The notes: generated by a model not told the origin, from the letters alone. Counted from the stretch's first letter, positions 1 to 8,548 are shown. The stretch: 40,960 bases of DNA from Prolixibacteraceae bacterium (GCA_023228025.1 JALOCD010000030.1:1-40960), one strand, 5' to 3'. Numbers and translations are program-made.

Positions 1-108
1 CAAATCATCTCTGTTTTACAATTAAATTTCAAATAATTATTCTGATAAATGGCAGTATTACAAGCATTTAATAATGAGTAAGAAAATATATTTGGGCGGT
101 CTATGCGC

Positions 109-543
109 TTATACCAATAATTTTATATGGCCATCCGTTACCTCAATTTCTTTATCGGCAGGAATCACATACACATTGTTTGGTTCCATCTTCTCCATAT
201 CATCAATCTCCTGAACTGCCATTTCAGTCACTTTTGACAATATAGAGGTAAGCAGGCTTTTGTGGTCAGGACTTAGATGTTGCACATAAATGTACACCAT
301 TCCGGTAGTAGGGGAAAGATTTTCCAATAGCTGTGTTACCGCCTCCAAACCACCCGCGGATGCCCCAATCGCAACGACTGTAAAGAGCTTATCCTTACTT
401 GCGGAACTGACAAAGGTTTTTGTGCGGACGACTTTAACGCCTACTTTCTTCCCGGTTTCGCTACCTTTATTTTTCGGCTGGGCAGTCGACCCTTCTTTTT
501 TAGAAATATCCGTTTTTGTAATGTCTGGCGTTATTGGTATCAT
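109..543 (-). pseudogene. Truncated CheB-type methylesterase domain
   Basis: This 144-residue ORF has a low-complexity, charged N-terminal tail (about residues 1-50) and then the first half of a CheB methylesterase domain. Visible family motifs are the nucleophile region AIGASAGGLEAV and the histidine region YVQHLSPDHKSLL, followed by NNVYVIPADKEIEV. A CheB domain normally runs about 180 residues and ends with the catalytic-Asp segment and GSDG-like motif. Here a TAA stops it after IKLLV and that half is absent. The leftover 108 bases to the window edge are AT-rich and I found no continuation in other frames. The domain is known from chemotaxis CheB and from CheB-CheR fusions; a fusion remnant is possible because of the N-terminal tail. 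It is probably inactive as an esterase, but a deliberately shortened domain cannot be excluded. Confidence 0.7.
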
Positions 544-820
544 TCAGGTTCATTTGCGTTTAAGGGAGGAGCGTAGCAATGCGGTAATAACGTGGTAGTG
601 AATGCGGAAAAAGATCCATGGAAGAGTTTCAAATGGTAAATTTAATTAAGTTCTTTGAGAAAAAGAAATATCTCCAGATTGTCACATTCAATGTTTGCTA
701 TTGTTTGACATGGGCCACATACAAAGTCCCTGAAATTTTCCTCATAAGTGAGTTAGATTAACCTTATTACAAAATAATCGTATAATCAAAAGTAATTATC
801 AACCTTTAAATCTATTACTT

Positions 821-1237
821 ATGGTCTATCCTTTCATCAATGTTTGGGCAGTGCTGGTAGGCACGCTCGCTTTTTGGGTGCTGGGCGCCCTGTGGTATAG
901 TCCGGTATTGTTCGGAAAAATCTGGCAAAAAGAAATCGGTTTCAAAGAAGAGGAAATCAAGAAGGCGAACATGGCCATGGTATTTGGCCTGAGTTTTCTG
1001 TTAATGCTTTTTATGGTATGGGCATTGAATTTCGTGATTAATTCCCACAAACCAGAGGAAGTAAGCTTGTCAAAAGGATTGCAATATGGCGCTTTTACCG
1101 GCCTCTTCTTCTCCATGACGTCTGTGGGCATCAATTATCTTTTTCAACGCAGGTCGGTAACCTTATGGCTTATTGATGGATTTTACATGGTTATCGGGTT
1201 GGGGATTGCCGGCATGACCCTGGGGGCCTGGAGATAG
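821..1237 (+). CDS. DUF1761 family membrane protein
   Basis: A 138-residue integral membrane protein with about four hydrophobic segments (roughly residues 6-27, 51-72, 88-107 and 115-135). The N-terminal pattern NVWAVLVGTLAFWVLGALWY, followed by SPVLFGKIW, is the signature I associate with DUF1761, a small family of unknown function common in Bacteroidota and Proteobacteria. The length is typical and the ORF is complete. It stands alone, with an AT-rich leader of about 270 bp, and is convergent with the TonB-dependent receptor gene. A strong stem-loop at 1270-1315 separates the two. No substrate or role can be assigned. Confidence 0.85.
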   Translation: MVYPFINVWAVLVGTLAFWVLGALWYSPVLFGKIWQKEIGFKEEEIKKANMAMVFGLSFLLMLFMVWALNFVINSHKPEEVSLSKGLQYGAFTGLFFSMTSVGINYLFQRRSVTLWLIDGFYMVIGLGIAGMTLGAWR

Positions 1238-1269
1238 TAGAAGATGCTGAATTGTTGAAGAAATTTGAA

Positions 1270-1315
1270 AAAAGCAGTAAAATACTAGGTTTCCATCCTG
1301 TATTTTACTGCTTTT
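1270..1315 (+). terminator. Bidirectional intrinsic terminator
   Basis: A perfect 16-bp inverted repeat (arms 1270-1285 and 1300-1315, 14-nt loop) with A/T-rich flanks sits between two convergent genes, DUF1761 on the plus strand and the TonB-dependent receptor on the minus strand. The arm contains GCAGTAAAATAC. Its position and symmetry fit termination in both directions. Confidence 0.8.
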
Positions 1316-1407
1316 AATTTTGCCGTCATGTCGGAGGAACTTTTCCTGTACCCTCTCCTGAGATATGGTTTTTTACAATTACTTTTTCAAGTTTTAGAGA
1401 CTGTTTC

Positions 1408-4400
1408 TTAATTGAACAGGTATTTAATACCAAACATCATTTGCCATCTTGAACTTATACCTGTTGAGTTTTGAAATGGTTGAGTAAATGGAGTTGTTCC
1501 TGTTTGGAATGGGAGGGAGAAGGAAGGAGTTTTTCCATCGGCAGATATCCCTTCATATTTTAAAATGTTCGTAGCTGTAGGAATTTTAACCACACCCCAA
1601 TCCCTGTTGATAAAGTTTCCTGCATTGATCATATCCAATGAAAACTTAATCGTGTGGGATTCTTTACCAACTTTAAGTTTTAGGTCTTGCGTGATGTTCA
1701 AATCCAATTTGCTAAAGTATGGTAACACTACAGCATTTCTTTTAGCATATTCACCTCTGTGCGTGTTCAGGTAGGTTGAATTGGAAATGAAAGCGTCCAG
1801 TTGTGACCATATTTGGGCGGATGTTCTTGTATCAGTTGAAGTTCCGGTACCTAAACCACCTGAACCGACTTTAACCAGGTTAATATCAGAAGCTGTTTTT
1901 GGTATATATATCAAGTCATTGCCTGAATTGCCATCACCATTCAAGTCTCCATTGTAAACATACGATGTGACACCGTTGTTTGCCAATTCATAGATTGCGC
2001 CTATTGTTGTTGAAAGATTTTTCCCTTCCTCTATTTTATAAGCGAAGTTGGCAATAACCCTGTTGGGTTGATAATAAGAGGCATAACCCAAATTTGCGGC
2101 ATTAGGATCCTGATTGGCAACGGGTGCCGCGCTCCACAAGGAAGATGCTGTTGAACCACCTTCTGCTGTGTTCCTGGATACTGAATGAGTATAGGCTATT
2201 CCATAGGTTAAATTTTCAGTAGTTCTTTGAACTTTTGCAGTTAAAGTGTAAACATAACCTTTATTTATGTTGCTCATTAAGATTGCGTTTCCAATATTTG
2301 GATTTGCCAAAGTCGTTCCATAATAATATTTGTTTGTATTGGCAACAGAAGTTATGAAACGGGTTCTGTTATCAACACCACCCAATGCAAATCCATTGGT
2401 TTCGTTTAAATTTATGTTGGAATAATAAACAGCATTGATGTCTTTTGTATAGTTGTATTCTGCGCCTACTAACCAACCACCTTCCAATTTCTTATCAATC
2501 GCCAAGGATGATTTCCAGGCAGTTGGATATTTGAAGTTGGTAGAAACCAATGCAGTACTGTAAGAAGTATTGGCAGCTCCCGCAGTTGGCCTGTAAGCGT
2601 TCGGGTCCACATTAAATGCTGTTTTGTTGGCAGCGTTGGTAAATGAACCAAATTGAATACCATTGTTTGAAGCCTGGTTGGAAATCCAAACGAATGGCGG
2701 AGGTCCTGCGAAGATACCTGTACCACCTCTTACCTGTAAAGTCTTATCACCTTTAGGATTCCAGTTGAAACCCAATCTTGGTGAAACAATAACATTATTC
2801 ATTGGCGCTTTTCCAATATTATACGACGCCCCGTCTTTGAATTTTAATGCATCAAAGGCCGGATTATCCGTCATTGCCTGTTTGTAGATGGTTTCATCAA
2901 TTCTCAAGCCAAAAGTTAAAGTGAAATCATTTGTTACTTTCCACTTATCTTGTACGAACTGTGATAACTCTGTTGATCCTGCATAAGCCCATGGGAATTC
3001 CCCGCCAGGTAAGGCAGAATATTGCAGGTAGTATGATTTAGCATTTGCGGCTCCATTTTTGGCCGAATTATAGAAGTCTGTTAAACTGTTGAACTGATAG
3101 ACTCCCTGATAGCCGGGTGCAAACGCGTTTTGATATTTTTTCAGTGAGTTTTGCGTGCCAATGGTAAATTCATGTGCACCTTTATAATAGGTTAAGATGT
3201 CGCTTATTTGATAAACGTCGGTATTTAACTTGTTGTTGTAAGTGTACATTTCATAACCAAAACTTGTATAAATGTTTCCATTGTTTAAAATATCAACCAA
3301 TGGAAGGGTTTCGCTACTTGAGTGAGGAGACCTGAAATCCCTTAATGCGGTATAACCAATTTGTAATTTATTTGACAATTTATTACTGAAACGGGTATTC
3401 AGTTCAGCGATTAAAATATTAAAGTTGTTATTAATCACATAACCACTGCCAAAGAAAGGCATCGAATAGGTACCCGGCTGTCCACCGGTTACTTGACCAC
3501 TACCTGGTCTGGAATTAGATGCGAATTGATCTGCAAAAGATTTTAAGTAGTTATACTTTAACGTGAAAGTATTCTTGCTATTGATGTTCCAATCTAATTT
3601 TGCGGTAATCTTATCAGAATAAGTTTTGAATGTATACCCCTGGAAAGAACCTGGGTCATATCCAAACTTAGATTTTAAAAAACTGGATAAAGCGGTCAAT
3701 GTATCTGCATTTGCCTGAGAATAGTTTCCTCCCGCGGCATGGGATGCGTCAGAAGCCAACATTGAAGTAGCGGGAGCATCTTGTCTTACACTTTCACCAC
3801 TTATGAAGAAAAATAATTTGTATTTAATAATCGGCCCACCTAAGCTAAATCCTTTGATAGAATAATCAAAAGGGGTCTTTGCGACGGTAGTTGGCCCGGC
3901 ATTGTAACCCAAATAATTTTCATTTCTAGAATATTGGTAAACACTTCCTTTAAATGTATTCGTTCCACTTTTGGTTACGGTGTTAACACCTGTTCCGGCA
4001 AAACCACCTTGTTTAACATCATATGGCGATACGTTAACCTGAATTTGTTCGATCGCTTCCAGTGAAATTGGTTGTGCGGATGTTTGTCCACCCAAGATAG
4101 AGGATAGCCCGAATGAATTGTTAAAATTAGCGCCGTCAACCGTCATGTTATTGTATTGGTTACTTCTACCACCAATATTCAAACCATTTGAGGTAGGTTC
4201 TAACTTGACAAAATCTTGAATTGAACGGTTAATCGTTGGCAAGCGATCAACTTGAGTTCTCGTAATTAACTCCTGAGAACCCGTTCTTGAACTACTAAAA
4301 GTCTTATCATTTGATGAAGACTTAACCACAATTTCATTGAGTAGTGTTTGTTGATCAACCAATTGATAATTTTGTTTAAAAGATTGGCCCAGGTTTAAAA

Positions 4401-4683
4401 AAATGTCAGTTGATGTTTCAGGCTTGTAACCAACAAAAGAGGTGGACAAAGAATAAGGGCCGCCGATTTTCAGGTTTGGTAAGTTATATCGGCCATCATT
4501 ACGGGTGGTCGTCATGTATTTCGTACCCGTTGGGAGGTGAATCGCGGTAACAATTACATTTGGCAATGCTCCCGTTGCATCAGAAATTGTCCCTGAAATT
4601 TCAGCAGTCGTTTCCTGTGATTTTGCCATGATTGAAATCATTAGAAGCATAACCACAAACATTGTTCTTTTCAATTGAATCAT
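1408..4683 (-). CDS. Oar-like TonB-dependent outer membrane receptor
   Basis: A 1091-residue outer membrane protein. Residues 1-22 form a signal peptide ending MAKSQ. Residues about 26-110 form a carboxypeptidase-regulatory-like beta sandwich (SGTISDATGALPNVIVTA, NDGRYNLPNL). Residues about 125-245 are a plug-like domain (NIGGRSNQYNNMTVDGANFN, GFAGTGVNTVTKSGTNTFKG), and the rest is a beta-barrel ending in MMFGIKYLFN with a C-terminal aromatic pattern. This architecture is that of the Oar/OmpA-like TonB-dependent receptors rather than classical SusC, and no SusD partner is adjacent. The gene stands alone, with a long AT-rich leader. In the family, such proteins import large substrates or take part in surface adhesion or protein export; the ligand here is unknown. 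The ATG start directly precedes the signal peptide. Confidence 0.9.
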   Translation of the reverse strand: MIQLKRTMFVVMLLMISIMAKSQETTAEISGTISDATGALPNVIVTAIHLPTGTKYMTTTRNDGRYNLPNLKIGGPYSLSTSFVGYKPETSTDIFLNLGQSFKQNYQLVDQQTLLNEIVVKSSSNDKTFSSSRTGSQELITRTQVDRLPTINRSIQDFVKLEPTSNGLNIGGRSNQYNNMTVDGANFNNSFGLSSILGGQTSAQPISLEAIEQIQVNVSPYDVKQGGFAGTGVNTVTKSGTNTFKGSVYQYSRNENYLGYNAGPTTVAKTPFDYSIKGFSLGGPIIKYKLFFFISGESVRQDAPATSMLASDASHAAGGNYSQANADTLTALSSFLKSKFGYDPGSFQGYTFKTYSDKITAKLDWNINSKNTFTLKYNYLKSFADQFASNSRPGSGQVTGGQPGTYSMPFFGSGYVINNNFNILIAELNTRFSNKLSNKLQIGYTALRDFRSPHSSSETLPLVDILNNGNIYTSFGYEMYTYNNKLNTDVYQISDILTYYKGAHEFTIGTQNSLKKYQNAFAPGYQGVYQFNSLTDFYNSAKNGAANAKSYYLQYSALPGGEFPWAYAGSTELSQFVQDKWKVTNDFTLTFGLRIDETIYKQAMTDNPAFDALKFKDGASYNIGKAPMNNVIVSPRLGFNWNPKGDKTLQVRGGTGIFAGPPPFVWISNQASNNGIQFGSFTNAANKTAFNVDPNAYRPTAGAANTSYSTALVSTNFKYPTAWKSSLAIDKKLEGGWLVGAEYNYTKDINAVYYSNINLNETNGFALGGVDNRTRFITSVANTNKYYYGTTLANPNIGNAILMSNINKGYVYTLTAKVQRTTENLTYGIAYTHSVSRNTAEGGSTASSLWSAAPVANQDPNAANLGYASYYQPNRVIANFAYKIEEGKNLSTTIGAIYELANNGVTSYVYNGDLNGDGNSGNDLIYIPKTASDINLVKVGSGGLGTGTSTDTRTSAQIWSQLDAFISNSTYLNTHRGEYAKRNAVVLPYFSKLDLNITQDLKLKVGKESHTIKFSLDMINAGNFINRDWGVVKIPTATNILKYEGISADGKTPSFSLPFQTGTTPFTQPFQNSTGISSRWQMMFGIKYLFN

Positions 4684-4980
4684 ACTAATTTTAATTTTTT
4701 TGTTTCTAAATTATCTTTGCTTTCGATCAAAACACTTACGTGCCGGAAAAACGAACAGGAAGGTTTATCCATAACGCAAACAACCCTTCAAATCATAAAT
4801 TTGAAAAATAATACCGCGTAATTATAATGATTATAGTTTTTAAATTTTACAAAAATTATGAGTATTAATCATTTTTTAACATCTTTGAAATAAATTTGTA
4901 ACCATTACAAAGATTCATGAACAATACTCCCATCTAGTGGACCAAAAGCGTTGATGGGTAAAGTTAGGATGTGAAGGTTA
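4684..4980. other. AT-rich leader of the receptor gene
   Basis: This stretch lies upstream of the TonB-dependent receptor. It is AT-rich with several poly-T/A tracts and presumably holds the receptor promoter. I could not place a convincing Bacteroidota -7/-33 pair or an operator, and no coding sequence is visible. Confidence 0.5.
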
Positions 4981-4990
4981 AGACCTATTC

Positions 4991-5062
4991 TGATGATGGG
5001 TGGGAGGTCTAACCCATTTTTTAGTTTCCACTGGTTGATAATGGGTGTAGGAAATCCTGACG
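4991..5062. repeat. Diverged interspersed repeat, copy 1
   Basis: This segment matches 8405-8475 in the same orientation. Shared blocks are ATGGGTGG.AGGTCTAA, AGTTTCCACTGGTTG and GGAAATCCTGA, separated by diverged bases and a 2-nt length difference. Its left part (TCTAACC and surroundings) also resembles the anticodon/D-arm side of the tRNA at 18633-18706. The two copies bracket the GH28-glycerate kinase-serine hydrolase patch. Confidence 0.65.
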
Positions 5063-5122
5063 GATTTTGATGGTACTTAAAAAACTAATTTTGTTAATCT
5101 GACAATAGTACCTCCAAAATGA

Positions 5123-5440
5123 CTATTTAGCAGAAGATGGTGTTGTTGCCGGTTCTCCAATCACCAAATTGTTTAGAATAATATGCTACGAATCTGTCAG
5201 ACTAATGGGATTTCTGGCTGAATCAATTTTAATATTGGTAAAAACAACCTTCGATATTTTCTTTTCAGGAAATCCCTGAATGACAATTCCGGATCTATTC
5301 CATCGTTGTTCCGGTTCTGGGCATCATACCTTAAATTTCTAACGATGACGTTTTCACACCGGAGCAGGTGAACACACCAAAAGGGAGAATGATCCATCTT
5401 AACGCCCTCAATTTTTGTTTTAATTTGCTGTTATCAATGC
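5123..5440 (-). pseudogene. GH28 polygalacturonase relic
   Basis: Disconnected pieces of one GH28-type beta-helix enzyme can be read on the minus strand. In one frame (about 5260-5425) is IEGVKMDHSPFWCVHLL, then RCENVIVRNLRYDA and NNDGIDPE, the characteristic GH28 SPFW and N-x-D-G-I-D signatures. Close by in another frame (about 5190-5285) is GIVIQGFPEKKISKVVF followed by TNIKIDSA, which matches the later C-terminal strands of the family. In the next stretch is a C-terminus NNLVIGEPATTPSSAK ending in TAG at 5123-5125. The catalytic centre between NNDGID and GIVIQG (the GDD and later motifs) is missing, so an internal deletion plus frame disruptions have destroyed the gene. It lies just downstream of glycerate kinase on the same strand. 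The function is lost; the ancestor would have been a secreted pectin or oligogalacturonide hydrolase. Confidence 0.75.
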
Positions 5441-5442
5441 CT

Positions 5443-6708
5443 TTACTTACAAAGAATAACCATCAGGTCATTCACATTCGTCCCGGTAGGACCTGTCAAG
5501 ATCAAATCCTCACTGGTTTTCAGGGCATGATAGGAATCGTTGTTGGCAAGGCTTTCTTCCGGTACGATGGATCCAAAGCGCATTCTTTCCGTGGTTTTGC
5601 CATCGACGATACCACCCGCTGCATCCGTTGGGCCATCCGTTCCATCCGAACCCAATGAAAATATCACAACATCTTCCAATCCTTCAATTCCCAGGGCTGC
5701 CAACAGGGCAATCTCCTGGTTCCTCCCACCCTTGCCTGTTCCGGTCAATTTTACGATTGTTTCACCTCCTGCAATCACCGCACAGGGAGGATGTGGTGCA
5801 ATTGGACCTTGCTCATTGTTTTTGACTTCCCTTGCCAAAGAGGCTAAGAACCTACCCATCACCTGTGCCTCACTGTCGATTGAAGTCGATAGGATTTGTG
5901 GTGAATAGCCGAGACTGGCAGCACATTTTGCTGCGGCCTCGCACAAGGCTGTCACATTGCCTGTGATTACCGTCTCACAATTTTCGAGATGCTTGGGTGT
6001 TTCAATTGCGATTGCCATTGCCAGATGGCTCTCAATATCAATATCGTATTTTTTGAGAATGGCGAAAGCATCCGCTGACGTTGTACTATCCGGATAGGCT
6101 GGTCCGGATGCTATGGTATCCAGTTTGTCGCCAATCACATCAGACAATACAACGGTATAAATCCCCGCCCCTCCACATTGTTGGGCAAAGCGTCCGCCTT
6201 TGACTGCAGACAGGTGTTTTCGGATGGTATTCATTTCCTGGATGGAGACACCACAGCCCAACAATTGTCTGGTAATTTCCATGATATCCTCCAGAGATAC
6301 CCCCTCCAGCGGCTTCTCAAAAAGGGCAGAACCGCCCCCGGAAATTAGAAAGACCACATGATCTGCTGCTGTCAGGGTTGAAACCATCTGCAGCACTTTT
6401 GTCGTGCCTAGAACAGCGTTCTCATCAGGAACCGGGTGACCAGCCTCAACAATTTCACAACCTTCGATCGGACCCCTTGAATGGCCATATTTGGTAATGA
6501 CGATTCCACACCTAACTTTTGATCCAAGAATATCCCGTGCAGCATTTGCCATATTCCATGCAGCCTTGCCAATGGCCACCAGAACGACCTTCCCCTTGAT
6601 TTCCTTGCCTTTCAATGCCTTGATGACTGCGGCTTCCGGCATTACCGCACGGATGGACTCCTCTATAATGGTCATCGCATCATCCCTGATTGTTTTTGTA
6701 CGGACCAT
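5443..6708 (-). CDS. Glycerate 2-kinase (GckA/TtuD-MOFRL family)
   Basis: A 421-residue cytoplasmic kinase of the type II glycerate kinase family, which phosphorylates D-glycerate at C2 with ATP to give 2-phosphoglycerate. Family motifs in order: VVLVAIGKAAWNMA near residue 45, GIVITKYGH and EAGHPVPDENA near 90-115, the nucleotide-binding LISGGGSALFEKP near 130, TIRKHLSAVKGGR near 165, and the C-terminal MOFRL domain (VIAGGETIVKLTGTGKGGRN, SLGSDGTDGPTDAAGG, TGPTGTNVNDL). The length is normal and the reading frame is intact. The start ATG at 6708 lies 6 nt from the stop codon of a DapA-family relic upstream, and a GH28 relic follows downstream. This suggests it is the surviving member of a sugar-acid catabolic operon. 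The family assignment is strong; the pathway is inferred from the remnants. Confidence 0.92.
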   Translation of the reverse strand: MVRTKTIRDDAMTIIEESIRAVMPEAAVIKALKGKEIKGKVVLVAIGKAAWNMANAARDILGSKVRCGIVITKYGHSRGPIEGCEIVEAGHPVPDENAVLGTTKVLQMVSTLTAADHVVFLISGGGSALFEKPLEGVSLEDIMEITRQLLGCGVSIQEMNTIRKHLSAVKGGRFAQQCGGAGIYTVVLSDVIGDKLDTIASGPAYPDSTTSADAFAILKKYDIDIESHLAMAIAIETPKHLENCETVITGNVTALCEAAAKCAASLGYSPQILSTSIDSEAQVMGRFLASLAREVKNNEQGPIAPHPPCAVIAGGETIVKLTGTGKGGRNQEIALLAALGIEGLEDVVIFSLGSDGTDGPTDAAGGIVDGKTTERMRFGSIVPEESLANNDSYHALKTSEDLILTGPTGTNVNDLMVILCK

Positions 6709-6714
6709 GGTCAG

Positions 6715-6838
6715 TTAATCGATCAAATTAAGGTTAACAAGCACATTTCGCAAGGCATCCAAGCGATCTTCCGAACAGTGATCGATCGGCTTGACCGGGT
6801 TGCCGACATCCAATCCCATCAGGTTCTGGCAAATTTTT
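6715..6838 (-). pseudogene. C-terminal stub of a DapA/KDG-aldolase-family gene
   Basis: The last about 40 codons of a dihydrodipicolinate synthase/N-acetylneuraminate lyase-type protein are readable: NLMGLDVGNPVKPIDHCSED, then DALRNVLVNLNLID and TAA. The LMGLDVG.P..PI...SE....LR..L pattern is typical of the C-terminus of this class I aldolase superfamily. Codons upstream of about 6838 have no further homology and run into the 3' end of the serine hydrolase gene, so the TIM barrel has been lost. The stub ends 6 nt before the glycerate kinase start, the spacing expected of a former operon. Family members include 2-keto-3-deoxy-sugar-acid aldolases and dehydratases; the exact activity of the ancestor cannot be told from the tail. 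Confidence 0.65.
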
Positions 6839-6856
6839 CTATTTGATACTTCTTGG

Positions 6857-8155
6857 CTAGTTATCAATTGATTGGAACAGCAGTTGTTTGAATTTCCATC
6901 CTGTTTCATCCCTGACGCTACCCTGGGTCTGTTTCATAATGATACCGATGATTTTCTCCTTTGGATCGGCAAAATACTGGGTATTGAAATATCCTCCCCA
7001 TTCAAATGTGCCTGTACTTCCTTGTCCGCCTTTGTTTTGCCCGGTTTCAGTCAATACTGAAAAGGCGAGTCCGAAATTTTTCTCCGTAGCTTCCCCCCAG
7101 ACCTTTCCGATCTGGTTGGCCAGCATCAGGTCAACGGTCGTCCTGCTCAGCAGCCTTATGCCGTTGTATTCACCGCCGTTGAGGTACATTTGAAGGAATA
7201 CGGCATAATCCCTGGCTGTACTGGATAATCCTGCACCTCCGGCGAAAAATGTCTTGGCACCTCTTACCGGGTAATCAGTGTCATAAAAGGTAGGAGGATA
7301 TTTTTTCCACTTTCCATTTTCCTTGAATTGAACAGCAACCAGCCTGGATGCCTTTTCTTCAGGGAGATAGAAGTAAGTATCATTCATCCCGAGCGGATCA
7401 AAGACATGGGTCTTTAGGAACTGATCAAAAGGCATACCTGATACAATTTCAATAAGGTATCCGAGTACATCGAGTCCCTCGCTGTAGGTGAAATTTTCTC
7501 CGGGGTTATGATGCAACGGAAGTTTTGCCAGTTTTTTCACACTCTCGGCAATGGTGATTTTTTCAGTGGTGAAGAGATCTGTAATACCAGCTTTCTTGTA
7601 AATCATCCTGAACCGTTCGTCTCCATCAATTACACCATAGCCAATCCCTGAAGTATGTGAAAGCAGGTTCCGGATGGTGATTTCCGATTTGACAGGTTCG
7701 CCTTTCCAGGTGGTATCACTGTATTGAAACGATTTAAGCACCTGCTGATTTTTGAATTCGGGAATGTATTTGGATATCGGGTCATCCAGCCGGAATTTTC
7801 CCATCTCCCAGAGCATCATCACAGCAGTAGAGGTAATGGCCTTGGATTGAGAGGCGATCCTGAAAATGTCATCACGCTTCATTTTGCGCCCCTTCTCATT
7901 TTCTGCCATCCCGAAAACCTTCCAATGGATGATTTTCCCGTTGCGAACCACCAGGGTCACGACCCCGGGCAGGTTGTCATCTTTAACTGCTTCCGCGCAC
8001 ATTTGATCAATAAGTGCCAGCCGCTCCGAAGAGACCCCGACGCTTTCGGGTGAAGCTTCCTCCAGGGCAGGTGATTTCCGGACTGATTTTGTCTGGGAGT
8101 TTACAGCAGACAGCCCTGCAAATAAGATGATTGTGGCAAGAATAAACTTTTTCAT
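6857..8155 (-). CDS. Secreted serine hydrolase (beta-lactamase/EstB-like)
   Basis: A 432-residue protein of the class C beta-lactamase/penicillin-binding-like family. The chosen ATG at 8155 gives a clean Sec signal peptide (MKKFILATIILFAGLSAVNS). An upstream in-frame ATG at 8257 would add 34 non-signal residues running through a palindromic repeat and is rejected. Visible motifs: the S-x-x-K nucleophile SQSK (Ser102, Lys105), the second motif YSE (residues 224-226) in GENFTYSEGLDVLGY, and a glycine-rich third-motif region GGQGSTGTFEWGGYFNTQYF. Members hydrolyse esters, peptides or beta-lactams in the periplasm, and most are not resistance enzymes. The substrate is unknown. The 3' end abuts the DapA-family stub, suggesting that this gene replaced the front of that gene. 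Confidence 0.88.
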   Translation of the reverse strand: MKKFILATIILFAGLSAVNSQTKSVRKSPALEEASPESVGVSSERLALIDQMCAEAVKDDNLPGVVTLVVRNGKIIHWKVFGMAENEKGRKMKRDDIFRIASQSKAITSTAVMMLWEMGKFRLDDPISKYIPEFKNQQVLKSFQYSDTTWKGEPVKSEITIRNLLSHTSGIGYGVIDGDERFRMIYKKAGITDLFTTEKITIAESVKKLAKLPLHHNPGENFTYSEGLDVLGYLIEIVSGMPFDQFLKTHVFDPLGMNDTYFYLPEEKASRLVAVQFKENGKWKKYPPTFYDTDYPVRGAKTFFAGGAGLSSTARDYAVFLQMYLNGGEYNGIRLLSRTTVDLMLANQIGKVWGEATEKNFGLAFSVLTETGQNKGGQGSTGTFEWGGYFNTQYFADPKEKIIGIIMKQTQGSVRDETGWKFKQLLFQSIDN

Positions 8156-8198
8156 ATGTTTATAATTTTGTTTTTTATTTGCCATATGGAACTCGCCG

Positions 8199-8216
8199 AT
8201 CCGCCAGCTGGCGGAT
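8199..8216. repeat. 18-bp perfect palindrome upstream of the serine hydrolase
   Basis: The sequence ATCCGCCAGCTGGCGGAT is a perfect palindrome 44 bp upstream of the chosen start codon at 8155. It is GC-rich in an AT-rich leader. It could be a REP-like repeat or an operator; only one copy was seen in this window. Confidence 0.6.
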
Positions 8217-8370
8217 TCACCTGTGTGAGAAGAATTTCTCATGGCTTGTTTCATCACTATTAAATTTGATTTTTCGTCCCTGTATATGTCCCAGTAAAGT
8301 TACAAACCAAATTAATATATTGTAAGCTTCCCTGAAAGTTGGCCATTAAATAATTGAAATTGCAAAGTAT

Positions 8371-8437
8371 TGAGCTCCCAGGAAGGCATGATCCTGCGAC
8401 CCCGTGATTATGGGTGGAAGGTCTAAAGTAATTTGAG
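8371..8437 (-). pseudogene. Degenerate tRNA copy (tRNA-CAU 3' remnant, att-like)
   Basis: Ungapped alignment of 8371-8420 with 18631-18680 gives 38 identities in 50 by my count, including a 19-nt exact block (8385-8403) covering the T arm and variable region, and the anticodon-loop block TGATTATG. Beyond this the match continues weakly with a 1-nt gap (CTAA, then TTTGAG against CTGAG). The acceptor-stem complement and the D arm are ruined, so it cannot be functional. It has the same orientation as the intact tRNA about 10.26 kb away, on that gene's 3' side, as expected of an integration scar. Confidence 0.65.
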
Positions 8438-8475
8438 TTTCCACTGGTTGCTACCGGTTGTTGGAAATCCTGATG
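8405..8475. repeat. Diverged interspersed repeat, copy 2
   Basis: This is the partner of the repeat at 4991-5062: blocks ATGGGTGG.AGGTCTAA, AGTTTCCACTGGTTG and GGAAATCCTGA are shared in the same order and orientation. It overlaps and continues out of the degenerate tRNA copy. The remaining gap to 8548 holds no recognisable gene. Confidence 0.65.
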
Positions 8476-8548
8476 GTTTTTTTTCTCATTCAATAAACTG
8501 AATTAAGTGCTAATCCCAAGGAAGAACAAGAATTGGTAAGTCACCCTT

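Noticed and set aside
5197..5397. Apparent 66-residue intact gene on the minus strand
   Set aside because: It is the best-preserved piece of the GH28 relic; the later pieces of the same enzyme continue in other frames, so it is not an independent gene.
6715..6909. Apparent 64-residue intact gene
   Set aside because: Its first 20 codons are the antiparallel or out-of-frame reading of the serine hydrolase 3' end; only the last about 40 codons have homology, to the C-terminus of DapA-family proteins.
8156..8257. N-terminal extension of the serine hydrolase
   Set aside because: It would place 34 residues, including the translation of a palindromic repeat, ahead of a perfect signal peptide.
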